Positions 53,970 to 63,637 of a stretch of 64,000 bases of DNA are shown here, one piece after another. Positions within the stretch are counted from its first letter, which is position 1. Every line of letters starts with the position of its first letter. The position numbers and the translations under genes were made by a program. The notes beneath the pieces are model-generated. The model was not told the DNA's origin and did not search any database. It worked only from the letters and a program-made list of their open reading frames with translations. The DNA comes from Marivirga harenae (lineage in GTDB: Bacteria; Bacteroidota; Bacteroidia; Cytophagales; Cyclobacteriaceae), in assembly GCF_030534335.1 (NCBI RefSeq), contig NZ_CP130565.1, forward strand, positions 255,501 to 319,500, written 5' to 3'.

Positions 53970-54855
53970 GTCTTATTTTCTTTTGTTGACTTACTAAATA
54001 TACTCCAAAAAATATCATCATTGCAAATAATGTCTTTTCCCAGCGAAAAACTTCTTGACCAATTAGAATAGTAATAAGCGTAGCAAATACAGGTTGTAAA
54101 TAAATATAATATCCCACAATGGTAGAATTAACATGCTTCAAAGCCATGGCATTCAAAAGATAAGCCAAAAACGTAGTTCCAATTATTACATAAATGATAC
54201 TATACCAAATTCCTGTTGGGAACGTCTGAAATTCCACATCGATGATTGGCACAATTCCAAAGGGCACAATCATGATCGTCCCGAAGAGGAACACCCATTT
54301 AATCACCGTAATGGGTTCATATCTGTGCATGAGTGGCTTCACCATTACCAAATAAATTCCATAAAAAGTAGCATTAAGGAAAATAAAAATGTCTCCTAAA
54401 AACGCATCGTTATCTATACTCACTTCTTTATTTAGTACTAGCAAAATTACTCCTAGTGCACCAATCAAAATACCGATCACTTTGCGCCAGGTAATCTTCT
54501 CGTTCAGCAGCCAAAAGGAAATTGCCAAGACTATGATCGGATTGGCTGTCATGATGATACTCGCATTCACAGGACTGGTCAGACTTAGTCCATTGAAGAA
54601 AATAAGCTGATTTCCCATCACCCCAAAAACTGCACACTTAGCAAATAACCAGTAATCTTTTTTTCTGATGACTTTTTCTGAAGAGGTGAGAGCATGATAA
54701 ATCCAAAAAAGAACAGTGGCCACCGTTGCTCTCAACAATATAAAAGCATTGGGACTCATATAATTAGGCATCACTCCTTTTGCGATAACATAATTCGCTC
54801 CATAGATCAAGCCTACAAGTGCCAGTGCTCCGTGAATTTGCCAGGTCTTATTCAT
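53950..54855 (-). CDS. EamA/DMT family transporter
   Basis: 301 residues with ten hydrophobic helices in two EamA halves. Landmarks are ALALVGLIYGANYVIAKG, GNQLIFFNGLSLTSPVNASII and GVILLVLNKEV. The second half shows GYYIYLQPVFATLITILIGQE. It is a metabolite exporter or transporter of unknown substrate. A TACTTTTG box sits five bases before the ATG, which would make this a leaderless message. It is divergent from rarA across 54 bases. Confidence 0.9.
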   Translation of the reverse strand: MNKTWQIHGALALVGLIYGANYVIAKGVMPNYMSPNAFILLRATVATVLFWIYHALTSSEKVIRKKDYWLFAKCAVFGVMGNQLIFFNGLSLTSPVNASIIMTANPIIVLAISFWLLNEKITWRKVIGILIGALGVILLVLNKEVSIDNDAFLGDIFIFLNATFYGIYLVMVKPLMHRYEPITVIKWVFLFGTIMIVPFGIVPIIDVEFQTFPTGIWYSIIYVIIGTTFLAYLLNAMALKHVNSTIVGYYIYLQPVFATLITILIGQEVFRWEKTLFAMMIFFGVYLVSQQKKIRHEKVPD

Positions 54856-54859
54856 TTGG

Positions 54860-54867
54860 CAAAAGTA
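54860..54867 (-). promoter_or_regulatory. Putative -7 box of the EamA-DUF4199 genes, almost touching the start codon
   Basis: The minus strand reads TACTTTTG (TAnnTTTG), four bases before the ATG. A transcript started about seven bases downstream of this box would have no leader. No good alternative start lies downstream within the conserved N-terminus. Confidence 0.35.
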
Positions 54868-54909
54868 AGGGATTATGCGGATATTGCAGATTATAAAGTT
54901 AGAAGGATT

Positions 54910-56187
54910 ATGATATTTGGAGAAGATAAACCGTTGGCGGAAAGAATGCGACCTACACGATTGGATGAATTAGTTGGTCAGCAACATTTAGTGGGTGAAA
55001 AAGGCGTTTTAAGATTAACAATTGCTCAAGGAAAAGTACCCTCAATGCTCTTCTGGGGACCTCCAGGAGTCGGAAAGACTACCATTGCTAATATTATTGC
55101 TAATCAAGTGAAGGCTCCATTCCAGACTTTAAGTGCAATAAGTGCCGGGGTAAAGGATGTACGAGAAGTGATTCAACAGGCATCCCGTTCGGGAAAAATC
55201 ATCCTATTTATTGATGAAATTCATCGCTTCAACAAGTCTCAGCAAGATGCTCTTTTGGGTGCTGTAGAAAAAGGGGTGATTACTTTAATAGGTGCCACTA
55301 CAGAAAATCCTTCCTTTGAGGTGAATTCAGCTCTCCTTTCTAGATGTCAAGTTTATACCTTAAAAGCACTCGAATTGGACGATCTAAAAGGGCTAATAAA
55401 AACTGCATTAGGGAAAGATGAAAAATTAAAAGAGCTCAATATTGATATTAAAGAATATGAAGCCCTAATTCAGCTGTCAGGTGGTGATGCAAGAAAACTT
55501 CTGAACTTATTCGAATTGGTAATCGATGCCTTTGGTCAGAATGAACAAATCGAGATTACTAACGACAAAGTGAAAGAAATTGCACAGAATAGAATGGCAA
55601 TTTATGATAAATCCGGTGAGCAACACTACGATATCATATCAGCATTCATCAAAAGTATAAGAGGAAGTGACCCAAATGCCGCACTTTACTGGCTAGCAAG
55701 AATGATCGAAGGAGGGGAAGATGTGAAATTTATAGCCAGAAGATTATTGATTTCTGCCTCTGAGGATATTGGACTAGCCAACCCAAATGCTCTATTAATT
55801 GCTACTAACACTTTTCAAGCCGTTACGATGATTGGGTATCCAGAAGCAGAAATTGTTTTGGCGCAATGTGTAACCTATTTAGCCTGTTCTCCGAAAAGCA
55901 ACGCTTCCTACCTGGCCATTAAAAAAGCTAAACAATTAGTTCGAGAAACTGGTGATTTACCTGTGCCTTTGCATTTACGAAATGCCCCGACAAAGCTGAT
56001 GAAAGACATGAATTACGGTAGCGGATATAAGTATTCTCACGACTTTCCTGAAAATTTTGCCTTCCAAGAGTTTATGCCCGATGAGATTAGTAAAAAGACT
56101 CTCTACGAGCCTCAGGGCAATGCAAGAGAAAAAGATTTTCGACAAAAGCTACAAAATCTATGGCGAAAAAAGTACAATTATGACTAA
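54910..56187 (+). CDS. rarA: Replication-associated recombination protein RarA (MgsA)
   Basis: 425 residues from ATG 54910. The open frame extends back to 54694 over the divergent transporter, but family sequence begins at [20 protein letters not shown]. Walker A is GPPGVGKTT, Walker B is [10 protein letters not shown], and sensor 1 is [14 protein letters not shown]. The C-terminal half has [20 protein letters not shown] and the [20 protein letters not shown] end. This clamp-loader-like AAA+ protein acts at stalled replication forks and at single-strand gaps. Confidence 0.95.
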   Translation: MIFGEDKPLAERMRPTRLDELVGQQHLVGEKGVLRLTIAQGKVPSMLFWGPPGVGKTTIANIIANQVKAPFQTLSAISAGVKDVREVIQQASRSGKIILFIDEIHRFNKSQQDALLGAVEKGVITLIGATTENPSFEVNSALLSRCQVYTLKALELDDLKGLIKTALGKDEKLKELNIDIKEYEALIQLSGGDARKLLNLFELVIDAFGQNEQIEITNDKVKEIAQNRMAIYDKSGEQHYDIISAFIKSIRGSDPNAALYWLARMIEGGEDVKFIARRLLISASEDIGLANPNALLIATNTFQAVTMIGYPEAEIVLAQCVTYLACSPKSNASYLAIKKAKQLVRETGDLPVPLHLRNAPTKLMKDMNYGSGYKYSHDFPENFAFQEFMPDEISKKTLYEPQGNAREKDFRQKLQNLWRKKYNYD

Positions 56188-56232
56188 TCTAAGAATTATG
56201 GTATTTTTTTTATTCATTTAATTAGCTACCTT

Positions 56233-56240
56233 TAATTTTG
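56233..56240 (+). promoter_or_regulatory. Putative -7 box of the NUMOD4/HNH gene
   Basis: TAATTTTG matches TAnnTTTG and lies 35 bases before the start codon in the gap after rarA. The upstream 20 bases are T-rich without a clear -33 element. Confidence 0.33.
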
Positions 56241-56275
56241 ATATAACTAAGCACAAACTATAACTAAGAAAGCAC

Positions 56276-56812
56276 ATGGATCCAAAACTGGAAAAGTGGA
56301 AAGAGATTGAATTCAATGTGGATCTACCGCATGCAAAATATGAAGTCTCTAATTACGGTCGGATAAAAAGTTATTCTACACGTGAAACCGGAAAAATCAT
56401 CAAGGGCTCTAATGTTAATGGCTATCAAGCCATTATGGTTCGATTTGACAAAAGAATTACACAAAGCTATTATGTACACCGTCTGGTTGCTGAATCATTT
56501 ATCCCAAAAGATAATGACAATCAGGTCTATGTGACTCACTTGGATTACGATAAATCAAATAATCATGTTAGTAATTTAAAATGGGTTTCTGAAAGAGAGC
56601 TGGCAGACCACAATAACAAAAATCCAAAAGTTTTAAAGAAAAGAGTTACAGGATATAAATTAACAGAATCTGATGTTAGAGTGATTAAAAAAATGTTGAA
56701 AAACGAGAAGACGAGATACAGTCAAATCGCCAGACAGTTTGGAATCACTCATACACAACTGAATAGAATTAGAAAAGGACACAATTGGGGACATGTAACA
56801 ATTGATGATTAA
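56276..56812 (+). CDS. Free-standing NUMOD4-HNH protein with C-terminal DNA-binding helix
   Basis: 178 residues. NUMOD4 domain first (WKEIEFN...KYEVSNYGRIKS), then an HNH_3-type core: YYVHRLVAESFIPK, THLDYDKSNNHVSNLKWVS. The preceding asparagine of the usual NHIDG is a threonine here, while His and both downstream Asn are kept. A C-terminal helix-turn-helix reads ESDVRVIKKMLKNE and SQIARQFGITHTQLNRIRK. This is the layout of homing endonucleases, but no intron or intein is visible; it sits between rarA and glyA with its own promoter and terminator. It could be a mobile endonuclease or a domesticated regulator. Confidence 0.82.
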   Translation: MDPKLEKWKEIEFNVDLPHAKYEVSNYGRIKSYSTRETGKIIKGSNVNGYQAIMVRFDKRITQSYYVHRLVAESFIPKDNDNQVYVTHLDYDKSNNHVSNLKWVSERELADHNNKNPKVLKKRVTGYKLTESDVRVIKKMLKNEKTRYSQIARQFGITHTQLNRIRKGHNWGHVTIDD

Positions 56813-56837
56813 TTAATTATCAATTTCATCTTGAATT

Positions 56838-56874
56838 AAAAAGCATGCTTACTTTAATTAGGAGCATGCTTTTT
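56838..56874 (+). terminator. Rho-independent terminator of the NUMOD4/HNH gene
   Basis: AAAAAGCATGCT (56838-56849) pairs perfectly with AGCATGCTTTTT (56863-56874) across 13 bases, 26 bases after the stop codon. Confidence 0.82.
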
Positions 56875-56998
56875 TACTTTTACGAGCTATATCTTTATCC
56901 TAATCATAAATTTATACTCTGGATTGCAAAAGCTTCAAGCAATACAATTGTTTATCCCGTAATTCTGCGCTAATTTTAAGCCCAAATTGGTATACAAA

Positions 56999-58270
56999 AT
57001 GCAAAGAGACAATATTATATTCGACCTTATTAAAAAGGAGCAAAAAAGACAGGAAATCGGTGTGGAATTGATCGCATCTGAGAATTTCACTTCGCCCGAA
57101 GTAATGGAAGCAATGGGCAGCGTGTTGACCAATAAATATGCAGAAGGCTTACCAGGTAAAAGATATTACGGTGGATGCGAAGTGGTAGATGAGGTTGAAA
57201 ATTTGGCCATAGAAAGAGTTAAAGAATTATTTGGTGCTACTTGGGCTAATGTTCAGCCACATTCTGGTGCTCAAGCAAATGCAGCTGTGATGCTAGCTTG
57301 TCTGAATCCTGGCGATAAAATATTAGGTTTTGACTTATCCCATGGTGGTCATCTAACACATGGCTCGTCAGTTAATTTTTCTGGTAAATTGTATCAGCCT
57401 TCTTTTTATGGCGTAGAGGAAGAAACAGGCTTGATTGACTGGAATAAAGTTGAGGCCACTGCTAAAAAAGAAATGCCGAAAATGATCATTTGCGGTGCCT
57501 CTGCATATAGCCGCGAATGGAACTATAAAAAACTAAGGGAAGTTGCCGATGAAGTAGGCGCTATCCTGTTAGCAGATATATCTCATCCTAGCGGTTTAAT
57601 TGCCAGAGGGCTCTTAGATGATCCTCTGGACTATTGTCATATTGTAACCACGACAACTCATAAAACTTTAAGAGGGCCAAGAGGTGGCTTAATTATGATG
57701 CGGGATGATTTTGACAATCCATTTGGATATAAGAATCCTAAAGGTGAATTACGTAAAATGACTCAACTATTGGATTCAGGTGTATTCCCAGGTACGCAAG
57801 GAGGACCTTTAGAGCACGTCATAGCTGCCAAGGCTGTTGCATTTGGACAATGTTTGACCGATGATTATTTCAATTATATTCTTCAAGTGAAGAAAAACGC
57901 TGAGGTTATGGCTAAAGCGTTTATGGAGCGAGATTATAAAATCATATCAGGTGGAACAGACAACCATTTAATGCTGATCGATTTACGTTCAAAAGGAATT
58001 ACCGGTAAAATCGCTGAGGCCGTTTTAGGTGAAGCAGATATCACTATCAATAAAAATATGGTACCATTTGATGATAAATCACCATTTGTTACTTCCGGTA
58101 TGAGAATAGGAACTGCTGCAGTAACATCGAGGGGATTAGTTGAATCTGATATGGGAAGAATTGTGGATTTCATTGATACAGTAATCACTCAGCATGAAGA
58201 CAAGCAAAAAATTGCACAAGTTAAGAGTGAAATCAATGAATGGATGGTAGAGTTTCCTTTGTTTAAATAA
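56999..58270 (+). CDS. glyA: Serine hydroxymethyltransferase
   Basis: 423 residues from ATG 56999 (a TTG four codons upstream is also in frame). Fold I PLP enzyme: [14 protein letters not shown]-like opening ([19 protein letters not shown]), [11 protein letters not shown], and the PLP-lysine in [14 protein letters not shown]. It interconverts serine and glycine with tetrahydrofolate as one-carbon acceptor. It is the first gene of a run with tatC and holB, with gaps of 3 and 12 bases. Confidence 0.96.
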   Translation: MQRDNIIFDLIKKEQKRQEIGVELIASENFTSPEVMEAMGSVLTNKYAEGLPGKRYYGGCEVVDEVENLAIERVKELFGATWANVQPHSGAQANAAVMLACLNPGDKILGFDLSHGGHLTHGSSVNFSGKLYQPSFYGVEEETGLIDWNKVEATAKKEMPKMIICGASAYSREWNYKKLREVADEVGAILLADISHPSGLIARGLLDDPLDYCHIVTTTTHKTLRGPRGGLIMMRDDFDNPFGYKNPKGELRKMTQLLDSGVFPGTQGGPLEHVIAAKAVAFGQCLTDDYFNYILQVKKNAEVMAKAFMERDYKIISGGTDNHLMLIDLRSKGITGKIAEAVLGEADITINKNMVPFDDKSPFVTSGMRIGTAAVTSRGLVESDMGRIVDFIDTVITQHEDKQKIAQVKSEINEWMVEFPLFK

Positions 58271-58273
58271 ATT

Positions 58274-59116
58274 ATGCCAGCAGATCAACCACAAGCGGAG
58301 ATGAGCTTTTTAGATCATCTGGAGGCATTTCGATGGCACATCGTTAGGGCCTTATCCGCAGTTGTACTTTTTTCTATCATAGCTTTTGCTTCAAAAGAGT
58401 TTGTCTTTGGAACCTTAATTTTGGGCCCTTCAAGACCTGACTTCTGGTTTTACCAAATGGCATGTAATCTGGGGCAAACTGTAGCGAATTCAACTGCTTT
58501 TTGCATAGAAGAGCTACCATTCATTATTCAAAGTAGGAAAATGACTGGGCAATTCAGTATGCACATCACATCTTCCATAGTATTGGGTATTATAGTGGCC
58601 TTTCCATATTTCTTTTGGGAAATGTGGCGATTTGTGAGTCCAGCATTATATGATAATGAAAAGAAGACAAGCAGAGGCGCTACTTTTTTTGTAAGCTTGC
58701 TATTTATGTCTGGAGTTTTGTTCGGATATTATATAGTCGCACCTATTTCTATCAACTTTTTGGCAAATTATCAAGTAGATGCTTCCGTTTTGAATGAATT
58801 CGATATTACTTCCTATGTTTCTACTTTAACCATGTTGGTACTAGCATGTGGATTAATGTTTCAGCTGCCTATGGTGATTTTGTTTATGAGTAAGGCTGGG
58901 ATTATCAATCCACAGATTTTGAAAAAGTATAGAAAAATTGCTATTGTAGTTATTTTAGTAATTAGTGCTTTCATAACTCCACCTGATCCTATAAGTCAAT
59001 TGCTGATTTCCTTTCCGTTATTGATTTTATATGAGATAAGTATTTATATTTCTGCTATTATCCACAAGAGGAAAGATAAGAAAGAAGCAGATTTAAAGAA
59101 ATTAGAAGAAAGCTAA
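58274..59116 (+). CDS. tatC: Twin-arginine translocase subunit TatC
   Basis: 280 residues with six transmembrane helices. It opens MSFLDHLEAFRWHIVRALSA, and the conserved FPYFFWEMWRFVSPALYDNEK motif follows helix 2. The first periplasmic loop (about 50-90) is long, with GPSRPDFWFYQMACNLG, which is usual in Bacteroidota. It is the Tat signal receptor; the sulfite-oxidase-like protein at 4714 is a likely client. The tatA gene is not next to it. It begins three bases after glyA. Confidence 0.95.
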   Translation: MPADQPQAEMSFLDHLEAFRWHIVRALSAVVLFSIIAFASKEFVFGTLILGPSRPDFWFYQMACNLGQTVANSTAFCIEELPFIIQSRKMTGQFSMHITSSIVLGIIVAFPYFFWEMWRFVSPALYDNEKKTSRGATFFVSLLFMSGVLFGYYIVAPISINFLANYQVDASVLNEFDITSYVSTLTMLVLACGLMFQLPMVILFMSKAGIINPQILKKYRKIAIVVILVISAFITPPDPISQLLISFPLLILYEISIYISAIIHKRKDKKEADLKKLEES

Positions 59117-59128
59117 TAAACACATAGT

Positions 59129-60259
59129 ATGCTATTTGCCAATATACCGGGACTTACAGATTTAAAAGATCAGCTGATAAAGGGTGTTAAAACCGGTAAA
59201 ATTGCCCATGCACAATTATTTTGGGGAAATCCAGGTACTGCCAACTTACCAATGGCTTTGGCTTATGCAACCTATTTAAATTGCGAAAATCCTAATGAAG
59301 ATGATGCTTGTGGAGAGTGCAATTCCTGCCATAAAAATGCGAAATTCATTCATCCCGATTTTCAGTTCTCATTTCCAACTGCAGCTAACGACAATATTAA
59401 AGGCGATGACTCTAAACTGAGTAATAACTTTATGAAGTATTGGAGATCTTTTCTCCTGAAAGATCCTTTTGCGTCAGTATCAAATTGGATTGATCATATT
59501 GGTACAGGAAATAGGCAGTTGAATTTAGCAAAAGACGAAAGCAAAAACATTATCCGAAATTTATCTTTGAAAGCATTTGAAGGAAAATACAAGATTATGC
59601 TGATCTGGTTACCAGAATATTTACACCCTTCTGCTGCCAATGCACTTTTGAAAATTATTGAGGAACCTTCTGATAAGACTGTATTTTTATTAGTGTCCAA
59701 TAATAGAGAAAAACTAATCGGTACAATCATTTCAAGAACTCAAGCCGTGCATGTACCGAATTATTCTGATGAAGAAGTAAAGAGTATTCTGGTCTCCAAA
59801 TATGAGGTCGCTGAAAATCAAGCAAAGCAACTAGCTCATATTGCCCAGGGTGATTTGCATAAAGCTGTAGAATTGATAGATGACGTTTCAGATGATGCAC
59901 AACAAGAATTTGAACAATGGATGCGTGAATGTTGGGCTAACGATTACACTAAACTAGTGAGGCGATCAGAAGACTTTCATAAGTGGGGTAAAATGAATCA
60001 ACAACAATGGCTTGTTCATGCAGAAAATATTTTGAGGGAATCACTAGTAGCACTAATGCAAAGTACTGAATTGATGAGAGTTCCTGACGAACACGAGCAA
60101 TTTGTTATGAAATTCAGCAAAACCTTAAGCTTAGAAAAAATTGCTCAGATGAATGACATCCTTAATAAGGCCACATACTATTTGGAAAGAAATGCCAGTG
60201 CAAAAATGACATTACTAAATGTTTCTCTTCAGCTTTCTGCTATTCTGAGAATGAAATAG
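59129..60259 (+). CDS. holB: DNA polymerase III delta' subunit
   Basis: 376 residues. AAA+ clamp-loader subunit with a degenerate P-loop (FWGNPGTANLPMALA) as expected for delta', which does not hydrolyse ATP. The zinc module CENPNEDDACGECNSC is intact. YLHPSAANALLKIIEEPSDKTVFLLVSNN and SRTQAVHV complete the family core. Third gene of the glyA-tatC run. The next 45 bases hold no clear terminator. Confidence 0.9.
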   Translation: MLFANIPGLTDLKDQLIKGVKTGKIAHAQLFWGNPGTANLPMALAYATYLNCENPNEDDACGECNSCHKNAKFIHPDFQFSFPTAANDNIKGDDSKLSNNFMKYWRSFLLKDPFASVSNWIDHIGTGNRQLNLAKDESKNIIRNLSLKAFEGKYKIMLIWLPEYLHPSAANALLKIIEEPSDKTVFLLVSNNREKLIGTIISRTQAVHVPNYSDEEVKSILVSKYEVAENQAKQLAHIAQGDLHKAVELIDDVSDDAQQEFEQWMRECWANDYTKLVRRSEDFHKWGKMNQQQWLVHAENILRESLVALMQSTELMRVPDEHEQFVMKFSKTLSLEKIAQMNDILNKATYYLERNASAKMTLLNVSLQLSAILRMK

Positions 60260-60304
60260 TAAACATAGCTTTCGCAAGGCTCTCCATTTTCAACTTGACT
60301 CTTT

Positions 60305-60652
60305 TTACAACAAAAAACCGTTTTCCGCCTTTGACGGCTGAGGTATATTTTGATCATTGATCATTTCCCGCAAATCAATTTCAATTGTTTATGATATGGC
60401 CGTAATTGGAACATCATTATAGCTGCCCTCAAAGGGGTTCTCAGAAAAATCACCTATCTTCTCCATAAGAAAGAAAACCCAAATCACTAATGCTGGTAAA
60501 ATTGGTGACAGCCAATACATCCAGTGTATCATATTCTGAAAGATATCCAACATCCCAAATAAAACTAGAAACGCAAATACAAATGTCAGCCTCAAAGCAC
60601 TTGATTTAGCATTAAACAGTATAAACTTATACATAAATTTCAATAAATACAC
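60305..60652 (-). pseudogene. Bestrophin-family membrane protein, truncated and interrupted by a stop
   Basis: The frame from 60652 has two membrane helices, then MEKIGDFSENPFEGSYNDV and PITAIS, a TAA, and continues TIEIDLREMINDQNIPQP, ending at 60305. Intact bestrophin-like proteins have the same ENPFE.S.NDVP.TA..RTIEIDLREM. The stop replaces the conserved arginine. The N-terminal two thirds (family length about 290-330) are missing. Both the truncation and the internal stop argue for a pseudogene of a chloride-channel-like protein, not for a short gene. Confidence 0.85.
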
Positions 60653-60760
60653 AACACAATAAAATTGGAGTTTGACTGTAAATTCTAAACAATCTGCTGC
60701 TCAGTGTATTTTTCTTAATAAAATTTCCATAAATTATACAGACAACGTATCGACAGTCAT

Positions 60761-61558
60761 ATGCCTAAAATATTTTTTACAATAGCTCTATTTATTTTGT
60801 CTTTTTCTGCAGTAGGTCAAATTCTACATTTTGAGAACTTTGCAGTTATTTTAGACACCACTAAGCATATTACAGGAAATATTGTACCTAGTTTCCAATA
60901 TCAAAACCTAAAAGAAGACCTGATTAAGTTTGAAAATACTGCTGATTTTTCAATTCTTTTTGATCACAATGCCTTCACAATTGCCAATAAGGTAGAATTA
61001 TCACGCTTTGGTGATGAGACATTTGAAAGCGGTGGCTATTTTTTTATCGAATATAGAAGAATACAAGACACCCTCCCTTTCGCTTTAGAACCCTATTTTC
61101 AGGCTCATTGGAACGAAGTAAGAGGGTTGGACAGGAAGTATGCAGCAGGAGCAAACTTTAGGTGGAGAATACTGTATAAAAAAAGTGCTGGAATTTTCGC
61201 TGGAATTGGTCCTTTTTATGAGTACGAAAGATGGGATTACAGAGGTGTTCCTGATTCCGAAGTTATTCCCAACCCAGCAAACCCGATCACCAACGAACAA
61301 ATAAGATTAGGTAGCTACATTAGCTACAAACAAAGAATTTCGGACAAGTTCCTGTTGGATTTAAGTATCTACTACCAAGATAAAATCGAAAACCTTTTTA
61401 ATGTACCCAGAGCAGGAAGTAGCTCAAGATTAACTTATAAACTAACCAAATATCTGGGCCTAACCCTGCTATATCAAAATACATATGACCCAAGCCCAGT
61501 AGTTCCTATTGATAAATTATATCACAATGTGACTTTTAGTTTCAGTATTAATATTTGA
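60761..61558 (+). CDS. DUF481 outer-membrane protein
   Basis: 265 residues with a signal peptide (FFTIALFILSFSAVGQ). The barrel part shows alternating strands such as GGYFFIEYRRIQDTLPFALEPYF, AAGANFRWRIL, GPFYEYERWDYRG and SIYYQDKIENLFNVPRAGSS. It ends in aromatic-hydrophobic KLYHNVTFSFSINI. This matches DUF481, a family of outer-membrane proteins without assigned function. It converges on the PhoD-like gene with a three-base gap. Confidence 0.8.
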   Translation: MPKIFFTIALFILSFSAVGQILHFENFAVILDTTKHITGNIVPSFQYQNLKEDLIKFENTADFSILFDHNAFTIANKVELSRFGDETFESGGYFFIEYRRIQDTLPFALEPYFQAHWNEVRGLDRKYAAGANFRWRILYKKSAGIFAGIGPFYEYERWDYRGVPDSEVIPNPANPITNEQIRLGSYISYKQRISDKFLLDLSIYYQDKIENLFNVPRAGSSSRLTYKLTKYLGLTLLYQNTYDPSPVVPIDKLYHNVTFSFSINI

Positions 61559-61561
61559 TTA

Positions 61562-62581
61562 TTAATAAACTATTCCAAAAACCTGAAGTAAATCTTGGTT
61601 TTCACCTCTTATTTCTGAAATAACCCTTAAGCCGCTTTCAGATTCTTCGATTTTTACTAAACCATAATTTAGCTTGTTTACTAACTTTCCAATTCGGTGT
61701 TGATTGGGTTCTTGTGGTGCATTTTCCCAAACATGAGTTAAGCCACTAGAAGTAACATCAATCAATGGATAATCTAGATCCTCTACCTGTAAACTGGAAA
61801 TTTCGGAAATATGTCGATCTCCACTTAAAAGTAATGCGCCTTTTGGTTGCTTCTTTTGAATTAAATCAATTAGCTTCTGTCTCTCTTTCGGAAAGTTGGC
61901 CCATTTTTCATAATCATGATCTTCTGGGATGAATTGAATACCACTAGCAATTATATAAAGAGAAACTGTCGGATCCGATAATTCCTTTTCCAACCAAGCC
62001 CACTGAGCCTCACCTAGAATCGTACCTTTTTCGTTCTTTTGATAAACTCGGTTAACGCGATCCAAATGATCCCTATGATATCGGGCATCCAATAAAATCA
62101 CTTTAATGGTATGTGATTTCCACTTTAAATTATAGGAAGAGTAAGCCCCTTCTCTTTCTCTTCTAGGATCATCTTGAGATACGTCAAAGAAATCTAAAAA
62201 TAATTGTTGGCTCTCTTTCTTAAACTCATATTCTTGTCCAGCGTCATTTTTACCGTAATCATGATCATCCCAAACACCAATAATCGGCACTTGTTCTCTC
62301 AGGGTTTTGTAATCAATCTGATTTTTCTGCAACTCATATTTCTCTCGCAAGACTGTCATGTCATCTGTATCACCATAAATATTATCCCCCAGAAACATAA
62401 AAAGATCTGGACTATGTTCAATTATAGGTTGCCATAAGGGTTGTTCTAAGTTTTGTCGATTACATGAGCCAAAGGCCAAAGTCAATGTGTTTTTGGAGTC
62501 GAATTCAAAAGTTTGATCCTGAGCAAAAACGGAAGTGATGGTAAAAAGAGAAATCAAAAATGATAAAGTAAATCTTGGCAT
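61562..62581 (-). CDS. PhoD-like metallophosphatase
   Basis: 339 residues with a signal peptide (LSFLISLFTITSVFAQ). Metal-binding motifs are GSCNRQN, FMFLGDNIYGDTDDM, IGVWDDHDYGKNDAG and LLSGDRHISEIS. The family (alkaline phosphatase D type) cleaves phosphomonoesters or diesters in the periplasm or medium with Fe/Ca. It is smaller than B. subtilis PhoD and lacks the N-terminal Ig-like domain, like many Bacteroidota members. A TAAATTTG box lies 26 bases upstream. Confidence 0.9.
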   Translation of the reverse strand: MPRFTLSFLISLFTITSVFAQDQTFEFDSKNTLTLAFGSCNRQNLEQPLWQPIIEHSPDLFMFLGDNIYGDTDDMTVLREKYELQKNQIDYKTLREQVPIIGVWDDHDYGKNDAGQEYEFKKESQQLFLDFFDVSQDDPRREREGAYSSYNLKWKSHTIKVILLDARYHRDHLDRVNRVYQKNEKGTILGEAQWAWLEKELSDPTVSLYIIASGIQFIPEDHDYEKWANFPKERQKLIDLIQKKQPKGALLLSGDRHISEISSLQVEDLDYPLIDVTSSGLTHVWENAPQEPNQHRIGKLVNKLNYGLVKIEESESGLRVISEIRGENQDLLQVFGIVY

Positions 62582-62606
62582 AGTTTCTTCGTTTGTCGAT
62601 TAATCG

Positions 62607-62614
62607 CAAATTTA
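62607..62614 (-). promoter_or_regulatory. Putative -7 promoter box of the PhoD-like gene
   Basis: The minus strand reads TAAATTTG (TAnnTTTG), 26 bases before the ATG. Confidence 0.42.
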
Positions 62615-62717
62615 TTGCATTAATCAACAATGACAGCTATTAAAGATTAAATTTTTGCTAATTTCTATTAAGAATTGATATTATTCGCAGCGCTATGCAG
62701 ATAAAGGAAAACTGAAT

Positions 62718-63491
62718 CTATTGAGCCACAATTTTAAACACTGTATTGATACGCTCAGAATTATAAAGATTTAAGGCTTGCTGCAGTCTTCTTGTAGCCA
62801 GTCGGTAATCTTGGTTGTGTATTGCAATCAGCCCCTGATTGAAATACTGTAATGCGCTTAATTGTCTCAAACTTATCTCTTTATAAATAGTCTTCGAATT
62901 TGGTTGACCGTAGCTATTAGCTCCTACCGATTGCTGTTGATTCATCAAAGCAGAATTAGTATCCGGTAAAAAATCTTTTTTAAAATCCTGAACCTCTTCT
63001 TCATCAGAAATCCAACCGTTTCCCGGGTCGGTGGTTTCTAAAACATATTCTTGCTCACCTATTTCTGCAATTATAAAAACGTGATAGTCTGTTTCGATTA
63101 TCTTGTGGGTAATATCAAAATACTTTAACAAGATAGAATAAGTGATACTCGCTGATACGCAATCGTAATCCCCAGTTTCCAATAAATTATTGAAAGTAGT
63201 TCCTTTTTTATATTCTTTAAGAAGTTTTTGATGTGTTTTGTAAAACAAATACTCCAAAAAGTACTCGTTATCTGCTTTTGATTTGCTCTCTAACTTTCTA
63301 ATTAATCTATTCCAAGCATTATGATTTTCAAATTTATCAACTGACGCAATAAATGTAATGTCATTCAAAAGCTCTTTGTTCTTTGGGTCAAAATTTTGAG
63401 CTTTTATATGAAGTGTGCTTAAGAGAATTAAAACAAGCCCTCCTGAAATATAATTTAAAATATGCCGATATGGTGTTAAAACTGTTTTCAA
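62718..63491 (-). CDS. Exported transglutaminase-like protein with TPR tail
   Basis: 257 residues from a TTG at 63491, chosen because it sits after an AAGG and directly precedes the signal sequence; a TTG at 63542 would add 17 residues. After the signal (GGLVLILLSTLHIKAQ) the catalytic-looking triad is Cys in GDYDCVSASITYSILL, His in DYHVFIIAEIG and Asp in ETTDPGNGWI. This is the C-H-D order of transglutaminase/cysteine peptidase folds. The C-terminus has one TPR-like pair, YFNQGLIAIHNQDYRLATRRL. It may act on peptides or cell wall, but the substrate is unknown. Confidence 0.68.
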   Translation of the reverse strand: MKTVLTPYRHILNYISGGLVLILLSTLHIKAQNFDPKNKELLNDITFIASVDKFENHNAWNRLIRKLESKSKADNEYFLEYLFYKTHQKLLKEYKKGTTFNNLLETGDYDCVSASITYSILLKYFDITHKIIETDYHVFIIAEIGEQEYVLETTDPGNGWISDEEEVQDFKKDFLPDTNSALMNQQQSVGANSYGQPNSKTIYKEISLRQLSALQYFNQGLIAIHNQDYRLATRRLQQALNLYNSERINTVFKIVAQ

Positions 63492-63637
63492 TATTACCTT
63501 AATGTTAACATACAACGATTTAGCATTATATAAAGTTAACAATTTATTAATAAATATAATAAATAGATAATATAAAATTTCTCTTAAGCAGTTTTTTAAT
63601 TGGCTGACTTATAGTTTTTTATACTAAACAAATCAGT

